Shown piece by piece: positions 50,692-63,797 of a DNA stretch of 64,000 nt. Within the stretch, counting starts at the first letter, position 1, and every line of letters begins with the position of its first letter. Source of the DNA: Bradyrhizobium sp. 190 (GTDB lineage Bacteria; Pseudomonadota; Alphaproteobacteria; Rhizobiales; Xanthobacteraceae); the NCBI RefSeq assembly GCF_023073415.1, contig NZ_JADPJL010000005.1:62001-126000 (forward strand). The letters are read 5' to 3'. The notes under the pieces are model-generated. The model was not told the origin of the DNA. It was given only the letters and a program-made list of their open reading frames with translations, and did not search any database. Both the position numbers and the translations under genes were made by a program.

Positions 50692-52722
50692 ATGGCGCCC
50701 AAGCCTCCTTCCTCGGATGATCAGAATCCCGCGCCAGCGGACGATCCTGAGCTGACCAAGAAGCTTGTGCTGGAGGCGGTTGCGCCGCTGACCGGTGGCA
50801 AGGCCGCCGGTGCACCTGCTGGTGACGCCGACAAGGACGATAAGGACGGGGAGCTGGACCACGACGACGATGATGACGACGAGGATCTCGTCGTTTTCAC
50901 CGCCAAGGAAGCCGCCGGCGCGATGGCGACGATCTACGGCTTCACCAAGCCGTATCTCGGCAATTACAGAAAACTGCTGGCCTTCGTGACCTTCGGCGTC
51001 CTGGTCGAGACGCTGTTCAACGTCATCATGCCGCTCAGCCTGAAATTCCTGATCGACGACGCGCTCGGCGAGGAGGATTTCCAGGCGCTGTACAAGATCC
51101 TCGGCGTGCTCGCGGTCGCCGGCATCATCACGTCGATCATTGCGGTCTGGTACGAGAAATGGGACGCGCGGCTGGCCGCGGGCGTCATCGCCGACGTGCG
51201 GACGCGGCTGTTCGAGCACGTCCAGAACCTGCCGGCGTCGTATTTCGCCCGGACCAAGCGCGGCGAGATTCTCTCGCGATTCTCGATCGATCTCGCGGCC
51301 TATGAAAGCTCGGTCAAGACCTTCGCCAACAGCGCGGCGCTGCCGTTCCTGGAACTGATCGCCGGCATCATCCTGATGCTGTTTTTGAACTGGCAGCTTG
51401 CGGCGGTTGCCTTGCTGATATTCCCGATCACGCTGATCGGGCCGCGGATCCTGACGCCGAAGGCGGTGCAGGCGAATTACGAGCAGAAGCTCAACGAATC
51501 GGCGCTGCTCGGCACGGTGCAGGAAAACGTGGCTGCCCAAGCGGTGATCAAGGCGTTCAGCCTGCAGCGCCGCACGCTCGGCTGGTTCACCATGCGCAAC
51601 CAGGAGGTGCGGATCAAGACGGCATCGGCTGTCTTCCTTTCCACGATGGTGGAGCGCACCGTCACCATTTCAGTATTGCTGCTGCACCTCGTGGTGCTGG
51701 CGATCGGCGCCTATCTCGCCACCAAGGGCCAGATCACCATCGGTACTTTCGTCACCTTCGAGAGCGCGTTCTGGGAGGTGTCCTACAACATCGCCCATCT
51801 GATGCATTTCATTCCGGTGTCGATCCAGTCGGCGGCGGCGGTGCGGCATATGCAGGAGCTGCTGGATGAGCCGACGCGCGGCGCCGATCGCCCGGGCGCG
51901 CCCGATTTACCGCGGATCACCAACGACATCAGCTTCGACCGCGTCACCTTCGCCTACGAAGGCAGCGAGACGCCGGTGCTCGACAATTTCAGCCTCAAGC
52001 TCAATGTCGGCAAGCGTATCGCGATCGTCGGTCCCAGCGGCTCGGGCAAGAGCACGCTGCTCAATCTGATCCTGCGCCTTTACACGCCGGACGAGGGGCG
52101 GGTGGCCATCGACGGCGTCGATATCCGCCGCGTGACCCGCGAATCCCTGCGCGGCGGCATGGCGGTCGTGTTCCAGGAGAACATGCTGTTCAACATGTCG
52201 CTCCGTGAAAACATCCGGCTCGGCAAGGAAGGCGCCAGCGACGAGGAGGTCGAGGAAGCCGCGCGCAAGGCCGAGATCCACAGCTACATCATGAGCCTGC
52301 CGCAGAAATACGACACGCCGGTCGGCGAACGCGGCGACACGCTGTCGGGTGGCCAGCGCCAGCGCATCGCGATCGCGCGCGCGATCATCCGCAATCCGTC
52401 GCTGCTGCTGCTCGACGAGGCAACGTCGGCGCTCGACCAGACCACGGAAGCCGCGATCAACCGCACGCTTCTGAACGTGGCGGAGGGGCGCACCATGATC
52501 TGGTCGACCCACCGTCTGACGTCGGTGGTCGAGATGGACGAGATCATCGTGATTTCAGCCGGCAAGGCGATCGAGCGCGGCTCGCATGCGCAGTTGCTCG
52601 CGGCCAACGGCGTCTATCGCAAGCTCTGGGACGATCAGGGCCGCACGCCGCACAACGATGCCGGTCAAGCCGACGATGATAATGAAGACGACGACGATGA
52701 CGAGGATGACGACGAGGAGTGA
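50692..52722 (+). CDS. ABC exporter (fused permease and ATPase) with polyacidic tails
   Basis: A 676-residue half-transporter of the MsbA/ABCB type: six membrane helices between about 95 and 345, then an ATPase domain. Walker A GPSGSGKST is at about 447-455, the signature LSGGQ at 551-555, and Walker B LLLLDEAT near 573. Unusually, a ~75-residue hydrophilic N-terminal extension contains an acidic run (DHDDDDDDEDL), and the C-terminus ends in another (DDDNEDDDDDEDDDEE). These may bind cations or a partner. The start ATG 50692 has only a weak ribosome-binding site. The last 58 bases overlap the convergent FAD oxidoreductase gene. Substrate unknown; it may export the product of the neighbouring oxidase/methyltransferase. 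Confidence 0.88.
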   Translation: MAPKPPSSDDQNPAPADDPELTKKLVLEAVAPLTGGKAAGAPAGDADKDDKDGELDHDDDDDDEDLVVFTAKEAAGAMATIYGFTKPYLGNYRKLLAFVTFGVLVETLFNVIMPLSLKFLIDDALGEEDFQALYKILGVLAVAGIITSIIAVWYEKWDARLAAGVIADVRTRLFEHVQNLPASYFARTKRGEILSRFSIDLAAYESSVKTFANSAALPFLELIAGIILMLFLNWQLAAVALLIFPITLIGPRILTPKAVQANYEQKLNESALLGTVQENVAAQAVIKAFSLQRRTLGWFTMRNQEVRIKTASAVFLSTMVERTVTISVLLLHLVVLAIGAYLATKGQITIGTFVTFESAFWEVSYNIAHLMHFIPVSIQSAAAVRHMQELLDEPTRGADRPGAPDLPRITNDISFDRVTFAYEGSETPVLDNFSLKLNVGKRIAIVGPSGSGKSTLLNLILRLYTPDEGRVAIDGVDIRRVTRESLRGGMAVVFQENMLFNMSLRENIRLGKEGASDEEVEEAARKAEIHSYIMSLPQKYDTPVGERGDTLSGGQRQRIAIARAIIRNPSLLLLDEATSALDQTTEAAINRTLLNVAEGRTMIWSTHRLTSVVEMDEIIVISAGKAIERGSHAQLLAANGVYRKLWDDQGRTPHNDAGQADDDNEDDDDDEDDDEE

Positions 52723-53888
52723 GCGCGGCGGTTTGACCCCGCGCTGATCCCGTTTCGCATCCGCCGCAGGGCGCCTTCGCCGAACCACGCCAGGAAGCGC
52801 GCCCAGCGCTGCGCACGCCAGTAGAGCCCGTTCTCGATCGTGAGCTTGCGGAAGCTGACGGCTTTTGCCATCGACCAGGCATCGCAAGCCTGCTTGACCG
52901 GATCTTCGTAGAAGGAAGCGATCTTGTCCGCGTCCATGCCCGCGGTCGCAAGCCAGGCGGGGATATGGACGTTGCAGAGCTGGGCTACGTCGGTGAACAC
53001 CTTGTCGGTGCCAGTGCCGGTAACCGGGCAGGTGGCCGCAAAGGCATCGCCGACCAGAACGACGCCAGGCCGGCGATAGCCGGTTGAGATATAGAGATCG
53101 GCAGGCCTGATCTTGACGTCGCCGGGAACGCCGTATTCGCCGATGATCCGGCGCAGCCTGGGCAGCGCGGCGTTCATGGTCTCGACCGGCCTATGGCGCA
53201 TCTCGCGCAGCCAGGGATCGTCGACCTCGCGGTAGACGAAGAGGTTGGCCCGCATCCGGTTTCCGACAGGGAAGAGCGTTACATAGGCGACGCGCTCCTT
53301 TGCCCGTTCCGAAAAGTAGGTCAGGGCGGGAAATTCGAAGGCCGGACGGCCGACCGGCACCATGTCAAATCCGATCGAGATGGAATGGCTGACGCTGATG
53401 GTCTGGCGCTCGATGCCGAGACTGTGGCGCAGCCCGACACTCAGTCCATTGGCCAGCACCACCAGGCGCGCCGAAATGGTTTCGCCGTCGGATAGCGTGA
53501 GCTTCTGCCGCTCCGCACTGGTCGAGACATCGGTCACCTTGGCGTAGATGAGCTCGGCGGGGGCTGCGATTTCGGCCCGGACAGCGCCGATCAGCGCGTC
53601 GTACATGATGCCGTATTGGCGGCTCGGCTTCTTGTCGAGGAGGTAGCCGAATCGCGCAATCCAGTTTTGGCGGTCGTGGGTGGCCGAGCGGAGCACCGAA
53701 TCGGCGATTCCGGTCCGGTAGAAGCGGCCGAGCTGTTCGTCGCCGCTGATTTTTTCGACGCGGAAGTCGAACGGATAGACTTTGTGGGGGTCGATCAGAA
53801 CAGTCGGGATTCCAGCACGTCCGAGCATGGCAGCCGCGGTCGAGCCGGCAAGGCCGCCGCCGATGATCGCAATGTCGGTGTATTTCAT
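52665..53888 (-). CDS. FAD-dependent oxidoreductase (geranylgeranyl reductase/hydroxylase-like)
   Basis: A 407-residue flavoprotein: N-terminal dinucleotide motif IAIIGGGLAGSTAAAMLGRAG (7-27), and the second FAD motif GVVLVGDAFAATCPVTGTGTD near 285. The layout follows the PHBH/geranylgeranyl-reductase group (two-component hydroxylases, halogenases, reductases). The protein ends with a run of serines (SSSSSSSSSSSS, then LSSSA), which is exactly the antisense of the aspartate-coding tail of the ABC gene. Its true end may therefore once have been shorter. Start ATG 53888 on the minus strand. Convergent to the exporter; probably one functional cluster, substrate unknown. Confidence 0.83.
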   Translation of the reverse strand: MKYTDIAIIGGGLAGSTAAAMLGRAGIPTVLIDPHKVYPFDFRVEKISGDEQLGRFYRTGIADSVLRSATHDRQNWIARFGYLLDKKPSRQYGIMYDALIGAVRAEIAAPAELIYAKVTDVSTSAERQKLTLSDGETISARLVVLANGLSVGLRHSLGIERQTISVSHSISIGFDMVPVGRPAFEFPALTYFSERAKERVAYVTLFPVGNRMRANLFVYREVDDPWLREMRHRPVETMNAALPRLRRIIGEYGVPGDVKIRPADLYISTGYRRPGVVLVGDAFAATCPVTGTGTDKVFTDVAQLCNVHIPAWLATAGMDADKIASFYEDPVKQACDAWSMAKAVSFRKLTIENGLYWRAQRWARFLAWFGEGALRRMRNGISAGSNRRAHSSSSSSSSSSSSLSSSA

Positions 53889-54598
53889 GTGGAATCTCAG
53901 CCGGGGTGCGACACTTTTGCACCCGGAAAGGCAAATAAAGCCTTAGTTGGGTTGTCTTGGCCGAGAGAATGATGTTTTTGATTGTATTTACCCGGGTATA
54001 ATTAGCGATCGAGCGAGGCGACTCAGAGCTCCGAGGCAAAGGGGGAGATGCCAATGGTGAGGGGTGAAGATGCCATTTCCGCGTTTCCTGAATTCGCTGG
54101 AAACGCTGAATCCGCAGACGCCATAGGCATTTCCAGCGTTGTTGTTTTGCTTGACTTAACTACCCACCGCTTATAGAAGACGGCCACTTAACGACAGGCG
54201 GTGAGCAACGCCAGCGTCGGAACGGAACACCCTTTCAAATCCTTACGGAAGTTTCCTGAAGGACCGGGACGGGCACCAACCTCGACGAATGCCGCTCAAA
54301 CGCTGTCGATCATATTGCTAGGCAATGCCAGGACGATTTTTGTTCTCTTGAGCACGTTCTCTTGAGAGTGAACTCGGATGCATGACCTCGGTTGCAGGCC
54401 GGACAGCGAGCGCTGATCGCCTTCACTTGCGGTCCTCTGTGGCGTCGAAGCGCTTTCCGCTCAGTGATGGGTGGTTGGCGCGATTTCGTTTTGCGTGGAT
54501 GTTTTTCACGCAAGGCGGGCCGAACGGAACGGCTAGTTCCGAGAAGAATTTGCGAAAGCCATTCAAGGTTTCGCGCGAACTAAAGGGTGAAGGCTGAC
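53889..54598. other. 710-bp region upstream of rpsL
   Basis: No gene is supported. It must hold the promoter of the minus-strand oxidoreductase gene and of the str operon. A TATAAT hexamer at 53997-54002 has no good -35 partner on the + strand. A better candidate lies at 54151-54178. From there about 420 bases of leader precede rpsL. Confidence 0.5.
54151..54178 (+). promoter_or_regulatory. Candidate promoter of the str operon
   Basis: TTGACT at 54151-54156 and TATAGA/ATAGAA at 54172-54178, 15-16 bases apart, resembling an alphaproteobacterial housekeeping promoter. The leader to rpsL would be about 410 bases. Confidence 0.4.
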
Positions 54599-54970
54599 AT
54601 GCCGACGATCAACCAGCTGATCGCAAATCCGCGTGCGGTGCAGAAGTCACGCAAGAAGGTGCCGGCGCTGCAGCAGTCGCCGCAGAAGCGCGGCGTTTGC
54701 ACGCGCGTCTACACGACGACCCCGAAGAAGCCGAACTCGGCGCTTCGTAAGGTCGCCAAGGTGCGCCTGACCAACGGCTTCGAAGTGATCGGCTACATCC
54801 CGGGTGAAGGCCATAACCTTCAGGAGCACTCGGTGGTCATGATCCGCGGCGGCCGCGTCAAGGACTTGCCCGGCGTGCGCTACCACATCCTCCGCGGCGT
54901 CCTCGATACCCAGGGCGTCAAGAACCGTAAGCAGCGCCGTTCGAAGTACGGCGCGAAGCGTCCGAAGTAA
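54599..54970 (+). CDS. rpsL: 30S ribosomal protein S12
   Basis: A 123-residue S12: [19 protein letters not shown] at the start, the decoding-site loop [16 protein letters not shown] and [12 protein letters not shown]. Both lysines where streptomycin resistance mutations arise are wild type. I use ATG 54599, which gives the standard length, with AAGGGTGAAGG upstream; GTG 54587 is unnecessary. First gene of the str operon. Confidence 0.98.
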   Translation: MPTINQLIANPRAVQKSRKKVPALQQSPQKRGVCTRVYTTTPKKPNSALRKVAKVRLTNGFEVIGYIPGEGHNLQEHSVVMIRGGRVKDLPGVRYHILRGVLDTQGVKNRKQRRSKYGAKRPK

Positions 54971-55456
<486 letters not shown>

Positions 55457-55485
55457 CGGCGAAGAACGGATTTAAGGAACAGCCC

Positions 55486-57558
<2,073 letters not shown>

Positions 57559-57598
57559 TTGTCGTTGGTTCAAAGCTAACGACTGAACGGAGAGTCAA

Positions 57599-58789
<1,191 letters not shown>

Positions 58790-58803
58790 AGAGAAAACGA
58801 AAA

Positions 58804-58835
58804 GCGAATAGCGAATGGTTTCATTCGCTATTCGC
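58804..58835. repeat. Palindrome GCGAATAGCGAATG between tuf and rpsJ
   Basis: Perfect 14-bp inverted repeat GCGAATAGCGAATG/CATTCGCTATTCGC around GTTT. GCGAATAGCGA-type repeats are common between genes in this group. It could act as a weak terminator or mRNA processing site at the str/S10 boundary. Confidence 0.8.
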
Positions 58836-58878
58836 CGCTCACTACTCGCATCAAGCGACGAAGAAAGAGACAACGGCA

Positions 58879-59187
58879 ATGAACGGCCAAAATATTCGCA
58901 TCCGTCTCAAGGCGTTCGACCATCGTATCCTCGATACGTCGACCCGCGAGATCGTGAACACGGCGAAACGTACCGGTGCCCAGGTTCGCGGACCTATCCC
59001 GCTGCCCACCCGCATCGAGAAGTTCACCGTCAACCGTTCACCGCACGTCGACAAGAAGAGCCGCGAGCAATTCGAGATGCGCACCCACAAGCGCCTTCTC
59101 GACATCGTCGATCCGACCCCGCAGACCGTCGATGCTCTCATGAAGCTCGATCTGGCCGCCGGTGTCGACGTCGAGATCAAGCTCTAA
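58879..59187 (+). CDS. rpsJ: 30S ribosomal protein S10
   Basis: A 102-residue S10, also the NusE partner of NusG/Nus[20 protein letters not shown] at the start, then [20 protein letters not shown]. Full length. First gene of the S10 operon; ATG 58879 with GACAACGGCA upstream (weak site). Confidence 0.98.
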
Positions 59188-59239
59188 GATTTTCAGGATC
59201 GTCCGAAGTTAGCGGACAGAAAGAACAGGAAGCACGCCG

Positions 59240-59959
59240 ATGCGCTCCGGAGTGATCGCACAAAAGGTCGGGATGACGCGGGTCTTTACGGAGACCGGCG
59301 AACATATCCCTGTGACCGTGCTGAAGCTGGGCAATTGCCAGGTGCTGGGCCACCGCACGACCGAGAAGAACGGTTATGTCGCGCTGCAGCTCGGTTCGGG
59401 TACCCGCAAGACCGTCTATCTGCCGAAGGCAGAGCGCGGCCAGTTTGCGGTGTCCAAGGTCGAGCCCAAGCGGAAGGTCACCGAGTTCCGCGTGTCGGAA
59501 GACGCGCTGATCCCGGTTGGCGCCGAGATTCAGGCGGACCATTTCGTGGTCGGCCAGTTCGTCGACGTCACCGGCACCTCGGTCGGTAAGGGGTTTGCCG
59601 GCGGCATGAAGCGCTGGAATTTCGGCGGTCTGCGCGCCACCCACGGTGTGTCGGTTTCGCATCGTTCGATCGGTTCGACCGGTGGACGTCAGGATCCCGG
59701 CAAGACCTTCAAGAACAAGAAGATGCCCGGTCACATGGGTGTCGATCGCATCACCACGCTCAATCTGCGTGTGGTGCAGACCGACGTCGAGCGCGGCCTG
59801 ATCCTCGTCGAAGGCGCCGTTCCCGGCTCCAAGGGCGGCTGGATCTCGGTTCGCGACGCCGTCAAGAAGCCGCTGCCGAAGGAAGCTCCGAAGCCCGGCA
59901 AGTTCAAGGTCGCCGGCGATGAGCAGGCTCAGGCTCCGGCCGAGCAGGAGGGCGCGTGA
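59240..59959 (+). CDS. rplC: 50S ribosomal protein L3
   Basis: A 239-residue L3 with [38 protein letters not shown] and [20 protein letters not shown]. The C-terminus has an extra Ala/Glu/Gln-rich tail common in rhizobia. It needs methylation at a glutamine in other species; not judged here. rplD starts one base after its stop. Confidence 0.98.
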   Translation: MRSGVIAQKVGMTRVFTETGEHIPVTVLKLGNCQVLGHRTTEKNGYVALQLGSGTRKTVYLPKAERGQFAVSKVEPKRKVTEFRVSEDALIPVGAEIQADHFVVGQFVDVTGTSVGKGFAGGMKRWNFGGLRATHGVSVSHRSIGSTGGRQDPGKTFKNKKMPGHMGVDRITTLNLRVVQTDVERGLILVEGAVPGSKGGWISVRDAVKKPLPKEAPKPGKFKVAGDEQAQAPAEQEGA

Positions 59960-59960
59960 G

Positions 59961-60581
59961 ATGGAACTGAAAGTCACGACCCTTGAAGGCAAGGAAGCCG
60001 GTTCGGTCCAGCTCTCGGACGCGATCTTCGGTCTCGAGCCCCGTGCCGACATCATCCAGCGTTGCGTGCAATGGCAGCTCAACAAGCGGCAGGCCGGAAC
60101 GCACAAGACGCAGGGCCGCGCCGACGTGTGGCGCACCGGCAAGAAGATGTACAAGCAGAAGGGCACCGGCGGCGCCCGTCACGGCTCGGCCCGCGTGCCG
60201 CAGTTCCGCGGCGGTGGCCGTGCGTTCGGTCCGGTGGTTCGCTCGCACGCGACCGACCTGCCGAAGAAGGTGCGCGCGCTGGCGCTCAAGCATGCTCTGT
60301 CGGCGAAAGCCAAGGACGGCGGCCTGATCGTGCTCGACAATGCGCAGGTCAAGGACGCCAAGACCAAGGCGCTGGTCGGTCATTTCTCGGGTCTCGGCCT
60401 GACCAATGCGCTGATCATCGACGGCGCCGAGCTGCACACCGGTTTCGCCACCGCTGCACGCAACATTCCGAATATCGACGTGCTGCCGATCCAGGGCATC
60501 AACGTCTATGACATTCTGCGTCGTCAGAAGCTCGTGCTGACGAAGGCGGCAGTCGATGCGCTGGAGGCGCGCTTCAAATGA
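59961..60581 (+). CDS. rplD: 50S ribosomal protein L4
   Basis: A 206-residue L4: N-terminal [18 protein letters not shown], the tunnel loop [20 protein letters not shown], and the globular end ([16 protein letters not shown]). In enterobacteria L4 represses the S10 operon; no leader was tested here. I use ATG 59961, directly after the rplC stop. Its end overlaps the rplW start (ATGA). Confidence 0.98.
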   Translation: MELKVTTLEGKEAGSVQLSDAIFGLEPRADIIQRCVQWQLNKRQAGTHKTQGRADVWRTGKKMYKQKGTGGARHGSARVPQFRGGGRAFGPVVRSHATDLPKKVRALALKHALSAKAKDGGLIVLDNAQVKDAKTKALVGHFSGLGLTNALIIDGAELHTGFATAARNIPNIDVLPIQGINVYDILRRQKLVLTKAAVDALEARFK

Positions 60582-60877
60582 AGAACATCGATCCGCGCCA
60601 TTACGACGTGATCGTAGCTCCCGTTGTCACCGAAAAGGCGACGGTTGCCTCCGAGCACAACAAGGTGGTGTTCAGGGTCGCCAGCAAGGCGACCAAGCCG
60701 CAAATCAAGGAAGCCGTCGAAAAGCTGTTCGACGTCAAGGTGAAACGCGTGAACACGCTGGTCCGCAAGGGCAAGACCAAGGTGTTCCGCGGCAATTTCG
60801 GTTCGCAGTCGGACGTGAAGCGGGCTGTCGTGACCCTCGAAGAGGGCCACCGCATCGACGTCACTACCGGACTATAA
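60578..60877 (+). CDS. rplW: 50S ribosomal protein L23
   Basis: A 99-residue L23 at the tunnel exit, docking site for trigger factor and [43 protein letters not shown]. Full length. Start overlaps the rplD stop by ATGA. Confidence 0.98.
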   Translation: MKNIDPRHYDVIVAPVVTEKATVASEHNKVVFRVASKATKPQIKEAVEKLFDVKVKRVNTLVRKGKTKVFRGNFGSQSDVKRAVVTLEEGHRIDVTTGL

Positions 60878-60889
60878 GGCGATACAGCG

Positions 60890-61723
60890 ATGGCATTGAA
60901 AACATACAATCCGACGACGCCGGGCCAGCGCCAGCTGGTGATGGTCGACCGTTCGGCGCTCTACAAGGGCAAGCCGGTGAAGGCGCTGACCGAGGGCAAG
61001 CTCGGCAATGGCGGCCGCAACAACACCGGCCGCATCACCGTTCGTTTCCGCGGCGGCGGCCACAAGAAGTCCTATCGCCTGGTCGACTTCAAGCGGAACA
61101 AGGTCGACGTTCCTGCCGTCGTCGAACGGCTGGAGTATGATCCGAACCGCACCGCGTTCATCGCGCTGATCAAGTATCAGGACGGCGAGCAGGCCTACAT
61201 CCTGGCGCCGCAGCGTTTGGCTGCGGGCGACACCGTGGTTGCCGGCAACTATGTCGACGTCAAGCCCGGCAATGTCATGCCGCTCGGCAACATGCCGGTC
61301 GGCACCATCATCCACAACATCGAGATGAAGATCGGGAAGGGCGGCCAGATCGCGCGTTCGGCCGGCACCTACGCCCAGATCGTCGGTCGCGATCAGGACT
61401 ACGTCATTCTGCGCCTGAACTCGGGCGAGCAGCGCCTGGTGCACGGCCGTTGCCGCGGCACCATCGGTGCGGTGTCGAACCCCGATCACATGAACATCTC
61501 GATCGGCAAGGCCGGCCGTACCCGCTGGCTGGGCTGGCGTCCGCATAACCGCGGCGTCGTCATGAACCCGATCGACCATCCGCACGGCGGCGGCGAAGGC
61601 CGCACCTCGGGCGGCCGCCACCCGGTCACCCCGTGGGGCAAGCCGACCAAGGGCAAGAAGACCCGTTCGAACAAGTCGACCAATCGATTCATCCTCCTAA
61701 GCCGCCACAAGCGGAAGAAGTAA
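60890..61723 (+). CDS. rplB: 50S ribosomal protein L2
   Basis: A 277-residue L2 near the peptidyl-transferase centre: [20 protein letters not shown], then the conserved C-terminal [20 protein letters not shown] containing the essential histidine. Full length. 12 bp after rplW and 12 bp before rpsS. Confidence 0.98.
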   Translation: MALKTYNPTTPGQRQLVMVDRSALYKGKPVKALTEGKLGNGGRNNTGRITVRFRGGGHKKSYRLVDFKRNKVDVPAVVERLEYDPNRTAFIALIKYQDGEQAYILAPQRLAAGDTVVAGNYVDVKPGNVMPLGNMPVGTIIHNIEMKIGKGGQIARSAGTYAQIVGRDQDYVILRLNSGEQRLVHGRCRGTIGAVSNPDHMNISIGKAGRTRWLGWRPHNRGVVMNPIDHPHGGGEGRTSGGRHPVTPWGKPTKGKKTRSNKSTNRFILLSRHKRKK

Positions 61724-61735
61724 GGAACGCCGGAC

Positions 61736-62014
61736 ATGGTACGTTCAGTCTGGAAAGGCCCGTTCGTCGAAGCCTCTCTGCTCAAGAAGGCAGATGCTGC
61801 GCGCGCGTCGGGTCGTCACGACGTCATCAAGATCTGGAGCCGCCGCTCGACCATCCTGCCGCAATTCGTCGGCCTGACGTTCGGTGTCTACAACGGCCAG
61901 AAGCATGTGCCGGTATCGATCAACGAGGAAATGGTGGGTCACAAGTTCGGCGAGTTCTCGCCGACCCGTACCTTCCATGGCCATTCTGGCGACAAGAAAG
62001 CCAAGAAGGCTTGA
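61736..62014 (+). CDS. rpsS: 30S ribosomal protein S19
   Basis: A 92-residue S19: [15 protein letters not shown] at the start and [40 protein letters not shown]. Full length; it binds 16S rRNA with S13. Confidence 0.98.
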   Translation: MVRSVWKGPFVEASLLKKADAARASGRHDVIKIWSRRSTILPQFVGLTFGVYNGQKHVPVSINEEMVGHKFGEFSPTRTFHGHSGDKKAKKA

Positions 62015-62024
62015 GGAATAGACG

Positions 62025-62411
62025 ATGAGCAAACCAAAGCGCGAACGTGTCCTCGCGGACAACGAGGCCAAGGCAGTTGCCCGGATGCTGCGCGTCAGCC
62101 CGCAGAAGCTCAATCTTGTCGCGCAGCTGATCCGCGGCCGGAAGGCATCTGCTGCGCTCGCCGACCTGCAGTTCTCGCGCAAGCGGATCGCGGTCGACGT
62201 CAAGAAGTGCCTGGAATCGGCGATCGCGAACGCCGAGAACAACCACGACCTCGAGGTCGACGATCTCGTCGTCGCCGAGGCGCATGTCGGCAACGGCATC
62301 GTGATGAAGCGTTTTTCACCGCGCGGCCGTGGCCGTTCGGGGCGTATCTATAAACCGTTCTCGCACCTGACCATCGTGGTTCGTCAGGTCGAGGCCGAGG
62401 CAAGCGCTTAA
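62025..62411 (+). CDS. rplV: 50S ribosomal protein L22
   Basis: A 128-residue L22 lining the exit tunnel: [17 protein letters not shown], the extended loop [20 protein letters not shown]. The tunnel loop shows no obvious macrolide-type deletion. Full length. Confidence 0.98.
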   Translation: MSKPKRERVLADNEAKAVARMLRVSPQKLNLVAQLIRGRKASAALADLQFSRKRIAVDVKKCLESAIANAENNHDLEVDDLVVAEAHVGNGIVMKRFSPRGRGRSGRIYKPFSHLTIVVRQVEAEASA

Positions 62412-62430
62412 AGCGGCGCGGGAGAAAACG

Positions 62431-63129
62431 ATGGGTCAAAAGATCAATCCAATCGGACTGCGTCTCGGCATCAACCGCACGTGGGATTCCCGTTGGTTCG
62501 CCGGCAAGAACGAGTACGGCAAGCTGTTGCATGAAGACGTCAAGATCCGCGAGATCCTGCACAAGGAACTCAAGCAGGCGGCCGTCGCCCGCATCGTGAT
62601 CGAGCGTCCGCATAAGAAGTGCCGCGTGACGATCCATTCGGCGCGTCCCGGCGTCGTGATCGGCAAGAAGGGCGCCGACATCGACAAGCTGCGCAAGCGG
62701 GTTGCCGACATCACGGCTTCCGACGTCGTCATCAACATCGTCGAAATCCGCAAGCCCGAACTCGACGCCACCCTGGTCGCCGAATCGATCGCCCAGCAGC
62801 TCGAGCGCCGCGTCGCTTTCCGCCGCGCCATGAAGCGGGCGGTGCAGTCGGCGATGCGTCTCGGCGCCGAAGGCATTCGTATCAATTGCTCGGGCCGTCT
62901 CGGCGGCGCCGAAATCGCGCGCATGGAGTGGTACCGCGAGGGCCGCGTGCCGTTGCATACGCTGCGCGCCGACGTCGATTACGGCGTGGCGACCGCGTTC
63001 ACCACGTTCGGTACCTGCGGCGTCAAGGTCTGGATCTTCAAGGGTGAGATCCTCGAGCACGATCCGATGGCCCAGGACAAGAAGATGGCCGAAGGCGACA
63101 CCGCACGTCCGCGCCGCGACGCAGCGTGA
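62431..63129 (+). CDS. rpsC: 30S ribosomal protein S3
   Basis: A 232-residue S3: N-terminal [22 protein letters not shown] domain with [20 protein letters not shown], and C-terminal domain with [20 protein letters not shown]. It helps form the mRNA entry helicase. Full length. Confidence 0.98.
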   Translation: MGQKINPIGLRLGINRTWDSRWFAGKNEYGKLLHEDVKIREILHKELKQAAVARIVIERPHKKCRVTIHSARPGVVIGKKGADIDKLRKRVADITASDVVINIVEIRKPELDATLVAESIAQQLERRVAFRRAMKRAVQSAMRLGAEGIRINCSGRLGGAEIARMEWYREGRVPLHTLRADVDYGVATAFTTFGTCGVKVWIFKGEILEHDPMAQDKKMAEGDTARPRRDAA

Positions 63130-63161
63130 GATATCAGAAGAAGGTTTGAGGGCTTAAAGCC

Positions 63162-63575
63162 ATGATGCAACCAAAGAAAACGAAGTTCCGGAAGGCGCAT
63201 AAGGGCCGTATCCACGGCGTTGCGACTTCGGGTGCGACGTTGTCGTTCGGTCAATTCGGCCTGAAGGCGATGGCGCCCGAGCGCATCACCGCCCGCCAGA
63301 TCGAAGCCGCGCGCCGCGCGCTGACCCGTCACATGAAGCGCGCCGGCCGCGTCTGGATCCGCGTGTTCCCGGACCTGCCGGTATCGAAGAAGCCGGCCGA
63401 AGTCCGCATGGGCTCCGGCAAGGGTACGCCGGAATTGTGGGTGGCGCGGGTCAAGCCCGGCCGCGTGATTTTCGAGATCGACGGCGTCACGGTGCAGACC
63501 GCCAAGGAGGCGCTCTCGCTTGCCGCCGCCAAGCTGCCGATCAAGACGCGCTTCGTCGCGCGCATTGCGGAGTAA
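63162..63575 (+). CDS. rplP: 50S ribosomal protein L16
   Basis: A 137-residue L16: [20 protein letters not shown] and [20 protein letters not shown], then [19 protein letters not shown]. Two adjacent ATGs (63162, 63165); the first gives the standard length. Confidence 0.98.
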   Translation: MMQPKKTKFRKAHKGRIHGVATSGATLSFGQFGLKAMAPERITARQIEAARRALTRHMKRAGRVWIRVFPDLPVSKKPAEVRMGSGKGTPELWVARVKPGRVIFEIDGVTVQTAKEALSLAAAKLPIKTRFVARIAE

Positions 63576-63580
63576 TCGTC

Positions 63581-63787
63581 ATGGCCCCGATGAAAGTTGA
63601 AGACATCCGCGCGATGAGCGACGACCAGAGGGAGGACGCCGTCCTCAGTCTGAAGAAGGAACGTTTCAATCTGCGTTTCCAGCGCGCCACCGGGCAGCTG
63701 GAGAACACCTCGCGGCTGCGCGAAGCCCGCCGCGATATCGCCCGCATCAAGACCATCGCCGCGCAAACGCGCGCGAAGAAGAAGTAA
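63581..63787 (+). CDS. rpmC: 50S ribosomal protein L29
   Basis: A 68-residue L29, two-helix protein at the tunnel exit: [36 protein letters not shown]. Five bases after the rplP stop; the frame read further back belongs to rplP sequence, so ATG 63581 is used. Confidence 0.97.
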   Translation: MAPMKVEDIRAMSDDQREDAVLSLKKERFNLRFQRATGQLENTSRLREARRDIARIKTIAAQTRAKKK

Positions 63788-63797
63788 GAGGCCTTAT

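Noticed and set aside
54599..54970. Streptomycin-resistance change in rpsL
   Set aside because: PKKPNS and RVKDLPG are wild type.
59177..60437. Minus-strand frames opposite rplC/rplD (329 and 177 codons)
   Set aside because: Shadows of ribosomal protein genes, no start signals.
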